Made by a program: the position numbers and the translations under genes
DNA from: Rhytidiadelphus loreus
Taxonomy: Eukaryota; Streptophyta; Bryopsida; Hypnales; Hylocomiaceae
Assembly: GCA_947034895.1 (NCBI GenBank)
Contig: OX344765.1
Location: 12,529,001-12,593,000, forward strand
DNA: 64,000 bases
Reading direction: 5' to 3'
Shown: in pieces, positions 12,930-24,324 of the stretch
Numbering within the stretch: the first letter of the stretch is position 1
Layout of the letters: each line of letters starts with the position of its first letter
The notes under the pieces: model-generated
Databases searched by the model: none
Told to the model about the DNA's origin: nothing
What the model saw: only the letters and a program-made list of their open reading frames with translations

Positions 12930-15437
12930 TTTTGTAGTGTGTTGTTGTGTTCAATAATTGGTTGAGGGTCAGAGGCTTGAATTGCTCATCAAACATAACC
13001 CTCTCTTCTAGCCTAAACATTCATGGTTGTGAAATCTTGGAGATCTATGAATCTTTAAGATTGTTTTGAAACATGGGATTTATGATGGTAGATCTTTTTC
13101 TTTTCCTTAAGGCAAAAAAGTGATAGTAGAGAGTTGTAAACCTGTAATAATTATCTTCGTTTTTTTTAATGTCTGCTAATTAGAGCTACATGGCCTATGT
13201 TTTTCAAGATGTTCACCAATGCAAGCAGTTTATCATGTGGTAGTGAATAGCAAAAAGTCTTGGCACCAAAGACTCAAACCTAGTTTATACTAGCCCTACA
13301 GTCAGATGGATGTCTAGTGTGATTTGCCTTCAATGTGGCTTCAATTAATGTAAAGTGTTGAGGCCCTATTTTAAGGCCTAATTTTCAATTCATGTGCTTT
13401 TGAATTTTCTTAATGTTTGATTAAAAGAATATAAAAACATGCATCTTTTCTTTTTTCTTCCTTTTCTTTCCTACTTCAAAAAAAGAAGAGAGATTATTAT
13501 TTATTTATTTATATTTTTCTACCTATTTATTCTATTTAATAAATAGAAAAAATATTTTTTAGACTTCTTTTAACTATTTTTTTTTTATTCCTATTTTTTT
13601 ATTTTGAAAAAAAAGGGAATTTTTCATTTTATTTGAAATGATTGTTAGTGACTTATATGGGGTGGCTTATTGAAATTGTATGATAGTCTACTAATGCTCA
13701 ATTTCCATAAATATAAAACATGCACAAAAAAATCCAAAAGCTACTAAGAGAAAAAAAAAAATTATTGTTAATTGTTATAGAAGAAAGTCACCTAATTCAT
13801 TATTTTTACAACAATGAGTTTATAGGATAAAACAAGTTCATGTGTACTCTTTAGTATTGCAACATATTCATATGCTAATAGCAATCACCATTGAAATAAT
13901 GTAGACATCACATGGCAAGTACATCTCTCTACAAGTGCAAAAACTGACCTTTCATTGCTGCTGCCATGTGTCCCTCTTCCTTTGATTCTCTCTTGAACTT
14001 TTGTTTTATCTAGAAGATTTTGATCTCTTGAAAGCAACCTACTTACCACCCAATTGCTCAGGGAGGTGTAAAATGCAACAAGCCTTTTTTCAGAGGTCGG
14101 AGCTATGCCAACACAATTTATTAAATTTTAGACTATGCTTCATACAAGGTAGCTATTATGCCTAGTTATTATTATTAGGTTGGTCAAATTTTCAAACTTT
14201 CTTGTTGGCAAGTAAAAGGAGGTTTCAACGCACCCAAAAAATTGGCATTTGGATATAGTATGCAAAAGTTATGAAGGGTCAAAATTTGAAGTAATAACTT
14301 TCGTTGATTGATGGTAGAGATGTTCATGATCCAATGGAGGGGCCCAATTTGGCTCTAAATGGGATTGCTCCCTTGGATCCGGAAGGTTTGGTGCCAAAAC
14401 TATGCTACCTAAGGTGACACGTAGGATGAGTTGTGGCCCTAGTATAAAGCCCTTAGGCTGGATTTGAGTGATCCTATTGATTCAAACATGGAGAGTTTGG
14501 GTTGGCCTTCAATCTGGCCCCAAGTATTAAGCGGGCCTCAGACTACCCTTGATCGACCTTGGCTTGGAGTTGCAAATGCACTGGTGACAATGGAATCCAC
14601 TAACTTAACTAGGACCTCCACAGGTGACTGAAGTCCTGCTCCAGATCAACCCTCAGGGGTTGAAATTATTAGTGGGTGGTGATGGTTTCATGGTCGGATC
14701 CCTGCAGATGGTCCAGGAGCTCAGAGACCTTACCTTGTGGCCTTCCTTGCAGGGTCAAGAAGGTTGTGTGATGCGGTTCACGTCCGGGAGCCCGCATCTG
14801 GAGGTTAGCCTTTTACAACGCATCTTGACTTTCCCATCTCCGTCTTATTTGGATGTTGGTCATGTAGGTAACACATCAACGAGTTGTCTTCTTTGATGAC
14901 AAAGCACGTGTGCATTGGAAGCTTAGAGCATCCCCACCAGCTCTTTTGTTTCTCTATCTGTTTACTGAGCTTGGGACGTCAAGTAGGGATGAGACCTCAC
15001 AAGTTCTCCATATGAGCCTCTCAATACAAAACTGGAGAAGAGTTTTATAGAAATCTATATATTTTAGAGATACAGGTTTTGGATAAAGGTTGGTGCAATT
15101 GATGAAATTTCTGTATCTCTATTTGCATATGAGGTCCTCTTCCTAAAGCTTTACAATAGGGATAAGGAACTCACTAGTGGGGTTGGTCGGGTTGCCCTTC
15201 TAATGCAGTGGTGCGCTACAATTATACAAAATATGTTGGATCTTTCACAGTTTTCTTTGTCATGGCAGTTGTGGCCTTGTGGGTGGCACACAGAGTCTTA
15301 TTGATGGTTCCTACGAGTCCTATCACTATCTGCAAGACCTATTTGATGTTTGCTTTTCAATTTTCTCGCTGCGAGGATAGAGAAAGAAAATCACTACTTG
15401 TATCATATAATTCAGGGTGTTAAATTGGCTTTGAGAA
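12930..15437 (+). pseudogene. UFSP: UFSP2-like relic, copy B
   Basis: A third copy of the sequence seen at 1370-2250 and 20200-21130. Exon-like pieces are 14753-14803, between CTTGCAG and GTTAGC, reading RRLCDAVHVREPASG, and 15269 to about 15345, reading SLIDGSYESYHYLQDLFD, where the DDSG end is lost by a short deletion. No GWGC exon follows. Instead the homology ends near 15437 and the N-terminal exon of copy C begins directly. The piece 13250-14570 is AT-rich filler without recognisable exons. A Harbinger-like MITE sits at 14936. Confidence 0.65.
14936..15200. mobile_element. PIF/Harbinger-like MITE, degenerate right end
   Basis: The insertion follows TTA and starts GAGCATCCCCACCAG. The right end is decayed (CTAGTGGGGTTGG...). 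The related copies at 2005 and 20785 read AAGCTT(A/T)GAATGCAG without it. GAGCATCYCCA termini with a TTA target repeat are typical of plant Harbinger MITEs. Confidence 0.6.
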
Positions 15438-15655
15438 TGTTTATGGAGGCAGAGGAGCTGCAGATACTGTTGCCCAGGGGCCTGGAAGTGTTGGGGGCAG
15501 TTGATTCTGAAGCAGGTAAGTTGAGAGGGGGACAAATTGCTCTGAAGCTATGGAAGGAGCTTCAGTTGCCAGTCAATGCATGTGTTGTGGCTGCGGCTAG
15601 CTCCGGTTTGAAGGTGGAGTACAGCTGGTACGAGGCTGGAAATCAATCCAGCTTA

Positions 15656-16079
15656 GAGCATCTCCAGCGGTGCACGCCAAACAGCCTCTTCCAAAAATTT
15701 GGCGTGGCCAGGGAGATATATGTGACCCACCAGTTGCAGCCTGTGTCGAAATTCAACGCAGACCACTTCAAAAATCCATGTTCACTCTTTAACTTGCAGT
15801 GTCTCACATGGTTGACACACTACACACTACTGACAAGAGAATTACAATTTTGCCTCGAATTTCTCATTCAGGAACTGTGACCAATTGCAGCTCTCCAAAT
15901 GTGCTGAATTCTAATTGTTAATTAACTCTGCACCTCGTAACCCGAGATTTGCTGACATTTAGTTGAACTTGCAGAGTTACTGGTGGGGCGCCGGTAACCT
16001 GCAGGGCCCTTCCTCCCATCTGACACACGCCATTGAGCGTCTTGTGCATCCAATTTAAAGAGCACCGCTGGAGATGCTC
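15656..16079. mobile_element. PIF/Harbinger-like MITE with TTA target repeat
   Basis: A 424-bp element with perfect inverted ends GAGCATCTCCAGCGGTG, flanked by TTA at 15653-15655 and 16080-16082. It sits inside the N-terminal UFSP exon. Dropping the element and one TTA joins AGC-TTA-GAA-GCC in frame, so the exon was open when the element landed. Confidence 0.88.
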
Positions 16080-16678
16080 TTAGAAGCCTTTCATGTGCAG
16101 GAGTTTGAGGGCAGTCCTTGGGATGAGAGCACTTTCCTTCGTTGCCAATTGCATATGAGTTTGCCCCTCTGTTTGTCACAGCCCGGAACTCCCTCAGGTT
16201 TGCACACTCAGACCTCTTTATTGTGATCATTCTACACTGAATAGTGAAATTAGGTTGCCCCACACTAATTTCTCATATCTAACACGTTCAAAAATCTGTA
16301 GATGTCAAAAAACACCTCATATGCCCAGTTTGGACAAAATTTGAGTAAGTTATAGCCATTCGAAAATTCCAGTTTTCCAATCTGTGGTGCAGATAAGCTC
16401 GAACCGAGCTGAACTGCATACTCCCAAAATCATGGAATTCTCCCAAAATAACGAATATCGTGTAAAAGGTTGTGATTGAAAAATGTACAACTGATTATGT
16501 ATGATAACCAATTGGCTGCTAGTGCAACTCATCAGTTATCTAAAACATATTTAATTTTGCACACATCTGATGCCAAATTGAGATTGTAACTATACAGATG
16601 TTAGCTTTTCTTGACTTGTAACTATTCTTCTTTTAGCCAACACAACGTTTGAGCACTTCAAGACCGTAATCCTAACTA

Positions 16679-17126
16679 AGGTAGAACTACCTATCACCCC
16701 CCTGATTTGCAATCTGACTATCTTGGGGTTAATTTCAAGAAGGGCACATATTTTTCAGAGGTGTGTTTTTGTTTCACGGATCAAACCCAAGTGGAATTAT
16801 AATTTTCCAATGAAAATTGTAATTTCTGTGAATTTTTGAAGTGGTCAGCCTTGAAATTACAAAACCACTTGTAGAGTGAGGTCAAAATTGTCCCTTCAAT
16901 AACCCATTACCGCCTAATCAAGTACTAGATATTCTCTATTAATGGAGTGACACGTAACCCTTGTTGTCATAAAATTCTTGATTCTGTCATAGAATTCTTT
17001 GATTTTGTCATAAAAGGAAGGGAATTGGGGGGGATTTTAGGCGGAATTAGGGCCAAAATTGGTGACGGAATTGGGGTGGTCTATTGATGGAATTGGGTTG
17101 CAGAACGGTAATGGGTGTTTCCACCT
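16679..17126. mobile_element. TA-flanked MITE, AGGTA family
   Basis: A 448-bp element with ends AGGTAGAACTACCTATCACC and the imperfect complement GGTAATGGGTGTTTCCACCT, flanked by TA. Much of the interior is shared with 40690-41160. It lies in an intron of UFSP copy C. Confidence 0.65.
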
Positions 17127-18172
17127 TAATCTCAATTTTTCAGAAAGAGCTCTACGAGTGGGTGTTGGTGTGATGATAACTTAGTATAGTTACCATTAAC
17201 GTGATAGTACATTGGCTTCTATTAAGTTAACAAGTCAACTTCAATTGACATTAATTTAACATAATTCTAATATCGATCTAATGTCGTAATAGATTAACAT
17301 CAGCGTACCATGAAGATTTTTTTCAATCTAGTGAGGTATACATTGACATGTGTTGTGTGCATAGTTTTAAATTGACTGGTGGGAAGATCAGAAAGCATAA
17401 TTGATATTTCAACACCTGTTGTGCAGAGTACGAGGAACAAGCTGCAGGAGCCATTAGGAACATTTTTGAGAATTTGAAAATCAGCAAGGTGTGGTTTTTG
17501 ACTGAAGGTCCAGAGGGAATGAAATTGTTGTCCCTCTCAAGATCTGCAAATCCTGACTCCCTGTGGTCACTTTGTTCCAGTCTTCGTTCAGCTCAGCCGC
17601 TTTCAACTCCAGGAGGACAGGAGGACAGCAGGTTACCCATATAGATCCATCCTTCTGTATAATCCCCAAATTTGCAAGATAAAAATTAGAGCGTTCATTT
17701 TGAAAGTAAATAATCCAGTATAGGAACTTTCAGAGTTTACTTTTATTGTGAAAGAGTGCAGGGTATGATTTCTTCTTTCTATTGGCACATTTTGATGTCC
17801 TGGAGCGTCCTAAAATGATAATTCTTTTAGATATGGTAGCGGCCACTTTGGACGATTTGGGCACATTAAAAAGGAATTCTGCATAGAATTTTCTGTGATA
17901 ATCTGAGAAGGGTGGCTGTGAGTTTACCATTATGACATTCCGCTCATGTGGGTGTTGACATAGATTCCGGCACTGCCAGTCAAGCAATGTGCCATGTCCT
18001 GCTCTTCAATGGAGAATAACACATCTCTGCTCCTGCAGAACCTCCCTGGTACAGTTTCTACTCGTTCATGGGGGCATGTGTGATTAGTTCATCTTACATT
18101 ACAGAGAATTTCTGGAAACTATATTAATAAATTTCCACTCTGGTTTTATTCGGACATGTTGAGCATGCATTA

Positions 18173-19040
18173 AGGTAGAAGGTCCAGAAACCAACCATCT
18201 AAGCACTGGAATTGAATTTTAGGCAGGTGAAACCTCTCAAAATATTTTTCAGTGAATTTTCCTTCATAGACAAGTAGAATTGGCATCTAATCCAAGTCGT
18301 TTCATATTTTTCAGAGCTTTGTGGAATTAGTTATGAATTTTCAAACAAAATCTGGCATAGGTCCCTATTTGTGATTCCTAGGCCTTGAAAAACCACACAT
18401 GCTTGGTTTCGAAAAAAATATTGTTTTGTTCAAAAACTAGCATTGCAACATGTAAAAAGTAATAGGTATGGTTTCTATGAGCAACCTTTTCTAAAACTGA
18501 AATGAATGCTTGAATCAATCATTATTTCCGATTTTTTAACCTTTGTAAGAAGGTAGTTGAACAACTAATTCTGATTTTGAATAAAATTAATAGACACCTA
18601 TCCAATTAAGGTAAGAGGCTGAAAAAACGACCATCTAAGCACTGATCTGCCTTTTTCATGTATCTCCTCAGATGGAAGTATTTTTAATTTATTTTTCAGT
18701 CAAAGAAAAATAGATGAGGAATGTAACTCAAGTTGTTTCATATTTTTTGAAGCATTATTGAATTAGTTACGAATTTTTTAACACAATTTGCTATAAGTCC
18801 CTACTTGTGATCATAGGCCCTTAGAAACCCATCCATGCATAGTTTGAAAAAAATCAGGCCTTGTTCGAAAACTAGCATTGCAACATGTATAAAGCAATTG
18901 AAATGGTTTCTAAAAGCATCCCTTTCTAAATCTGAAATGAATACTTGATTTAATCATTATTTCAGATTTTTCAATGCTTGTAAGAAAGTAGTTGAACAAC
19001 AAATTCTAATTTTAAATTAAATTAGTAGACACCTAACCAC
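18173..19040. repeat. Two tandem copies of a 436-bp dispersed repeat
   Basis: Unit 1 (18173-18608) and unit 2 (18609 to about 19040) are diverged direct copies. Shared landmarks are ACCATCTAAGCACTG, ATTTTTCAGT, GTTTCATATTTTT and AACTAGCATTGCAACATGTA. Relatives occur in inverse orientation near 1000-1300 and 4120-4400 and in part at 40440-40560, so this is the interior of the AGGTA MITE family duplicated in tandem. Confidence 0.7.
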
Positions 19041-19382
19041 TTAGTTAGAAATGAACCCCATGTGGCTCTTAAACCATCCATTGAAGAAGTTAAAACAAAT
19101 CTCATCAAGCTCCAGTGTAATTCACATTTCCATTTTCCACAATTCACATGTCCATTTCAGAGCCCCTACTGGATGGTTGAAAATGCCCGTTTGGTTTTAG
19201 AGCCCTCTCCTATAGTTAGGAAAGAACCCACTGTGGCTCTTAAATCATCCATTGAAGAAGTATAAACCAAATCTTATCATGCTCTGATGTAATCAAGAGG
19301 CCATTTTCCCACAATCAGGTATCCATTTTACAACCTCCTACTGGACAGTTGAAAATGCCCGCACTGTTTTACTCTCCTATAT
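19041..19382. repeat. Two-unit tandem repeat, about 171 bp
   Basis: TGTGGCTCTTAAACCATCC at 19061 recurs as TGTGGCTCTTAAATCATCC at 19232. The match runs through CATTGAAGAAGT, CCTACTGGA and GTTGAAAATGCCCG. The ORF across it is not coding-like. It ends just before the UFSP exon at 19433. Confidence 0.75.
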
Positions 19383-20967
19383 GTGCAAATATTTTCACCT
19401 GGTTTGTTCCTCCTGTGCATATGCCTTTGCAGCAAGGACGCCAGTGGCAGTGCAACTTGTAAAGCTGAATGTGGATGTGCTTTCTGTGGCACCCAGTAAT
19501 ATGTCATCAGTGGAGGCTGTCAAATCTCTAGTTAAACCTGATCTTTGTGATTAATTGATGTCAATATCCCAAATGGTGAAGAAGAATGCATCTCTGAACC
19601 CCCAAGGTAAGGTACAGTCTATTCCATTTTGGTGGTTTACATAAGCACCCGCATGTATTATAAATGTCTAAGGTTGGTTCTCATTGAAGGTGTCGAACAT
19701 GCTATGCCATTGAAAGTGGAATTCAATTAAATTGAACTAGTTTTGGTATATCAATAAGCATTTTACGATGAGAATATCATGTATTAAATTATGCTGACTT
19801 CAGCCTTCCACTCTTGTCCCTCGGGCTATCCCATAACAGCAATTTATGATCTTAGCTATCAATGGGGAAACTGAGATTGCTCTTGGTAGGGTCTTCACTC
19901 CACCCTCAATACTTCTCAATTCACTGGCAGAATCTGTTGTACTGTAGAACACGATTTTGTTCAAGGGATTTGTGGTATTGTTTTAGATCGTAGAGGCGAT
20001 TGGAGCTAGTTTATCTGTATCGTGGGATTGCTGTTGAAGACCTCAGTTTTATGTTCCTGAATATTGTCGGCTGTTAATATGGCTTACCGAACGGGGGTTT
20101 AGGTCAATAGGTAGTACTGTGTCATTAAGAGTAGAGCCACTGGATTTTGGTTGTTCATTCATGCACAGGTGTTATTCAGATAGTTCAATAATCTGTGCGT
20201 TGATGTGTTCGATAACTGGTTGAGGAGCCACAGGCCTGAGACGCTTATCAAACATAACCCTCTCCTCGGGCTACCTGCAAACTTGAAATAATTATGTTGA
20301 ATGAACTTTTTCAATTATGCTGATTCGAGCTACCTGGCCTATATATGTGAGATTTTCACCAATGAGAGCGGTTGATCATGTGGCAGTGAATAGCAGGAAG
20401 TCTTGGCTCCAAAGACTCAGACTACCCTTGGCTTCGAGTTGCAAATGCACTGATGACAATGGAATCCACTAACTAGGACCTCCACAGGTGAAGTCCTGCT
20501 CCAGATCAACCCTTCAGTGGTTGGAATCAATCATTACTTGGTGGTGATGGTATCATGGTCGGTCCCCTTGAGATGGTCCAAGAGCTCAGAGACCTTCAAT
20601 TGTGGCTTTCCTTGCAGGGTCAAGAAGGTTGTGTGATGTTCATGTGGGTCTGGCCCCATCTGGAGGTTAGCCTTTTACAATGCATCTGGACTTTACCATC
20701 TCTGATTTTGATGTTGGTCATGTAGGTACATGTCAGTGAGTTGTTTTATTCGCTGACAAATTATGTGTGCATTGGAAGCTTAGAATGCAGTTGGTCTTCA
20801 AGTATCTGGTACCAGGTGCACTGCATTTATACAAAATTCATTGGATTTTTACAATTTTCTTTGTTATGGCAGTTGTGGGTGGCACACAGACAGAGTCTTA
20901 TTGATGGTTCCTACAAGTACCATCACTATCTACAAGATCATTTTGATGACAGTGTGCGTTTGCTTTT

Positions 20968-21050
20968 TTTTTTTTTTTGAAACAAATGAAAGGGAATTTC
21001 ATTGCAGAGTGAGAAAATACACGCACCAACCACAAGTGGCCTGGTGGGGC
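20968..21050 (-). mobile_element. 5'-truncated non-LTR retroposon tail
   Basis: An 83-bp insertion flanked by a perfect 14-bp direct repeat, GTGCGTTTGCTTTT (20954-20967 and 21051-21064). It starts with a T run on the plus strand, which is a poly-A tail read on the minus strand. Target duplication plus A-tail identify a LINE- or SINE-type retroposition; too little sequence remains to name the family. It landed right at the splice donor after the FDDS exon of UFSP copy C. Confidence 0.78.
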
Positions 21051-22026
21051 GTGCGTTTGCTTTTCAATTTTCTTGGGACGAGGATAGAGAAAGAAAATCA
21101 CTTACTTGTATCATATATTTCAGGGTGTTAAATTGGCTTCCAAAATGTTCTACTACTGCTATGTCCGTAACAGTACGCTTGTACGTGTAAATTCTGGGTT
21201 GGATTAGCTGTTGTTTCCTTCGTTGTATGGTGACTCTGCTGTATCATCAAACGGCCTGAAAGAATGATTCTAGGGTGTACCAAAAGAGCCACGTTCCGTC
21301 ACCCTTCAGAAAGGCTGGGCCACTCGAGGTTGAGGCTGGGTCACCCAAGGTTGAGGTTGGGACATCCGTGCTCCAAAACACATCTGAAATTTTGAACTGC
21401 CAGTCGGATTTTACCATCCATTGTCTCTTTTTCATTCATTGTAGGAGCCGCTGAAACTTACCCCGCGGCACTCTACGTCTTGTCGTTGCAAACCAAACGC
21501 TTCCCTTTGTGCTTGTGGAATGTCTGTGTGAAGTGAGGAGCATCTGGTGCGAGTTGCTTGCACGGAAGATGCATACAACATCTTTAATTTAGTAACGGTT
21601 TGTGTTGATTGCGTGTCGCCGGGACATACCAACTGCTTGGACTCTGATGTTGAGGAAGATGACAATGATCTCACAGCAAGCTTGGTGCAGAATTGGAAGT
21701 TGTCGATTGGAGGTAAACGCCATGGGTAAGAACATTACAATTTTTTTCTTTCTGATTGTGCTTGTGCCTGTTTCTAAATATGCTTGTGGTGATCTGTTAC
21801 TTGCTTGGAGTTTCCCTCTGAATTCCAAGCTTATCCTAAGGCAAATACCTGCAATTCTTGGGACCGAGGACTTCTGCTTAGGAGAGCTTGTTGTTGTGTT
21901 TCACCGTGATTTCAAGCTGTTGATTAGTAGATTGAATCTCACCAATTAGTAGATTGAACTGGCATCAATTCTTGTTCTAAACAATCTTATGGTCTTATCA
22001 ACATGAGGTCACGTCTACACTTGCAG

Positions 22027-22602
22027 GTTTTGGATTTGCAAATCACAAAGCAACAGTATGCCATTGCTCTAGAGACACAGGTAATGCTTTTGTCAGGAAT
22101 TTCTTTTTGCTCTAAGTGCTACAATGCAATGGTGAGACATGTGTCTTGGCAATTCATTGTTCAAATGAGTATTTCACGGTTTCTTAATTTCTTCCAATTG
22201 ACAAAGACTTGTTTTTTCAGGAATAATTGATTGATGCCCTATATGCGCTAAGGTAGGAATACCATAAACAGTTAAAATAAACATTTTAGCCTATAAGATA
22301 TGGGAAATTCATTGAGAAATTCAGCTTAATATGTGCACAAATAAAGATGAGGAAGAATGAAAAAAAATAAAAATAAAAATCTTCAAAAATGAATATTTTA
22401 TTGAATATAAATGTGGATTTCTCATACAGACCCCATTCTTGTCTCATAGCTTCACCTAAAACGGTGTATGTTTCAGTTGAGGTTCATTAGGGTGTGTGCC
22501 ATTTATGGTATTCCTACCTTACATGTGTTTGTAATGTTTTTGACTTTGCAGATAGAGGATCTACTCAAGGAGAATCAGCACCTTAGGAGAACAATGTCCA
22601 AG
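22027..22602 (+). pseudogene. Two captured coiled-coil exons
   Basis: Two phase-0 exon-like pieces lie inside the transposon. The first, 22027-22080 (TTGCAG before, GTAATG after), gives 18 codons reading VLDLQITKQQYAIALETQ. The second, 22552-22602 (TTTGCAG before, GTAAAC after), gives 17 codons reading IEDLLKENQHLRRTMSK. Together they form a continuous leucine-heptad coiled coil. A 269-bp MITE now sits in the intron. I do not recognise the parent gene. On the minus strand, 23569-23358 also looks like a first exon. It starts at an ATG, and its reading frame b ends AAKIDEINILQ at a phase-0 donor (CAG/GTACTT). Confidence 0.55.
22251..22519. mobile_element. TA-flanked MITE nested in the transposon
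   Basis: A 269-bp element with perfect 18-bp inverted ends AGGTAGGAATACCATAAA, flanked by TA. The interior resembles 57480-57680. It inserted in the intron between the two captured exons, so it is younger than the capture. Confidence 0.85.
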
Positions 22603-24121
22603 GTAAACCATATGGCTGTCCAAGCTGGATTCATTAGCGACAAACCAGATAAAATGAAAGCTTATTGTCAATCAACTGAAAATCCCTCTGTGAAATCATC
22701 CCTGATGTGTACCTCGAGAATATATTCCCCACCCAGATCTCCGCAAATCGAATCAGTGGACGTGCCAAGCAAGTTACTTGGTATAAACTTGGACGTACCC
22801 TAAACTCGTCGTTCACATCTTAGAGCGGAAACGGCCAATCCTGCACACACTCAGCGCGTTTTGGAATCAATCACCAAATACATCCATAAATGCAACATCG
22901 CAAATTCCACCATTGTGAACCTCAACTGAAACATTAACCTAAAGTTTCACATTAATTCATGGTCAATTTGACTGATCATATTGTGAAATTTATAGTTCAG
23001 ACACGCACAATTTTACAATCACCAGGATTAACGAAAGTAATTGAACGAGAAGTAAACAACATTCCCCACATAAGCACCTCAAAAGTGCTGAAAACATTAG
23101 GCCTCTAATTTGGCTTCTTCGTTTTTCGGAAAACATCAAGATTGATGTTCGTCCAGCTTCAAATGCATAAAACGGTACCTAAGGATTCACAATGCTGCAA
23201 AACATACCGGTTGCCCTCCGATACTAAAGTAGTACAGCTTTTTCACTCAATTTCAACAACCCCAGGATTCTCTGCTCACGTAATTGAACGATAGGGACTT
23301 GGCATTTTTCGGCCAAAGCTCCCAAACACCACTAATGACAGCTTTTACAAACAAGCGAAGTACCTGTAAAATGTTGATTTCGTCAATCTTTGCAGCATTT
23401 CGAAGACCAGATTTTCCATCTCCAAGCCCAGCAACTTCTTCCGGTGCTTCTGCTCGTTCTCCTCTCTTCTTCGTAGAGCAGACATTGAGAAGGATCTTGA
23501 GAAATCACTGCGACGAGATGGCAAAGGCAATTTAGTTGGGCTAGGGGTTTGTGACGTAGAGTGCCGCACAGTGCCGCGGGATTAGTTCCAGCGGCTCCTC
23601 GAATGAACGGAAAAGAAACAGTGGATGGTAAAATTGGACGGGCAGCTCAGAATTCTAGATGTGTTTTGGAGCACGGGTGTCCCAGCCTCAACCTCGGGTG
23701 GCCCAGCCTTTTTGAAGGGTGACGGAACGTGGCTCTTTTGGTACACCCTATGATTCCCCCACTGCCTTTTTAGGGCTGGGGATGTGTACCAATCTTTACA
23801 AATTACCATTTCTTGGTTTAGACGAGAACACTATTCTTCTGTACCTGTTCCTACTCACAGGTAGCACCTTTTTATCTCTTAATATTTTGAATCTTGTTTC
23901 TACCTGAGTAGACAGTTAAAATATTTGTGAAACCATTTGGATAGGAGTACATCAGTAAAAGAATACGAGTCTGAAAGATATTGTAAAACAATCACCAACG
24001 GAGTTCTGTTCCTCACGATAGAGCACGTGAATGGAAGGATCTCACTTATAAATTTGATACGTGATTTCAATATTGAACATAATTGCATGTAATATCTGGA
24101 AGCCTGTAAGAAATGGCTTAA

Positions 24122-24324
24122 CCCTTTACTTCCTAAGAATTCATGATTTTAAGTTGTAGACTTTGATTGATTATATCATAGAAATTTTATTATATCATTA
24201 GCTTGAGTCATGCATTGGTTTAAAAGAAATAATTATTAAAAGAAATAAAAAATCCCCATATAAACTCTTCAAAATTGCCAAAAATATGTGAGACCCAATA
24301 TGAACTTCTTAGGAAGTAAAGGGT
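24122..24324. mobile_element. Small MITE with TTAA at its left end
   Basis: An element of about 203 bp with inverted ends CCCTTTACTTCCTAAGAA, preceded by TTAA and followed by TTTAA. It is absent from the copy A counterpart near 2950. The CCC start and TTAA flank recall the larger elements at 51927 and 61428, but the interiors are not alike. Confidence 0.6.

Larger units (their letters stand above)
21272..23749. mobile_element. Long-TIR DNA transposon carrying exon-like pieces
   Basis: A 2478-bp element with inverted terminal arms of about 200 bp (21272 to about 21480 and about 23553-23749), both starting AGGGTGTACCAAAAGAGCC. Flanks are ATGATTCT and ATGATTCC. The empty site in copy A (2364-2371) reads ATGATTTC once, so an 8-bp target was duplicated. 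Long arms suggest a Mutator-like or foldback element; an 8-bp duplication would also suit hAT. No transposase was read. The interior holds spliced-looking exons (22027-22080, 22552-22602, and a minus-strand one ending at 23358) and a nested MITE, so it resembles a Pack-type, gene-capturing non-autonomous element. Confidence 0.75.
15438..23860 (+). pseudogene. UFSP: UFSP2-like relic, copy C (most complete)
   Basis: Longest relic of a UFM1-specific protease gene. Exon-like pieces in order are: an N-terminal exon from 15438, reading EAEELQILLPRGLEVLGAV and, past a MITE, LRCQLHMSLPLCL; 17425-17642 (YEEQAAGAIRNIFENLKISK and on); 19433-19606 (NVDVLSVAPSNMSSVEAVKS, then a TAA where related copy D has CAA); about 19797-19888; 20618-20665 (RRLCDVHVGLAPSG); 20873-20953 (27 codons ending LIDGSYKYHHYLQDHFDDS); and 23774-23860 with the catalytic GWGC. 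In the last exon two bases are missing after TGT, so the following YQSLQITISWFRREHYSSV is out of frame; it ends at a good donor, CACAG/GTAG. Stops, frameshifts and three insertions make it non-functional. No Asp-His C-terminal exons follow. Identification is by remembered family motifs. Confidence 0.76.
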
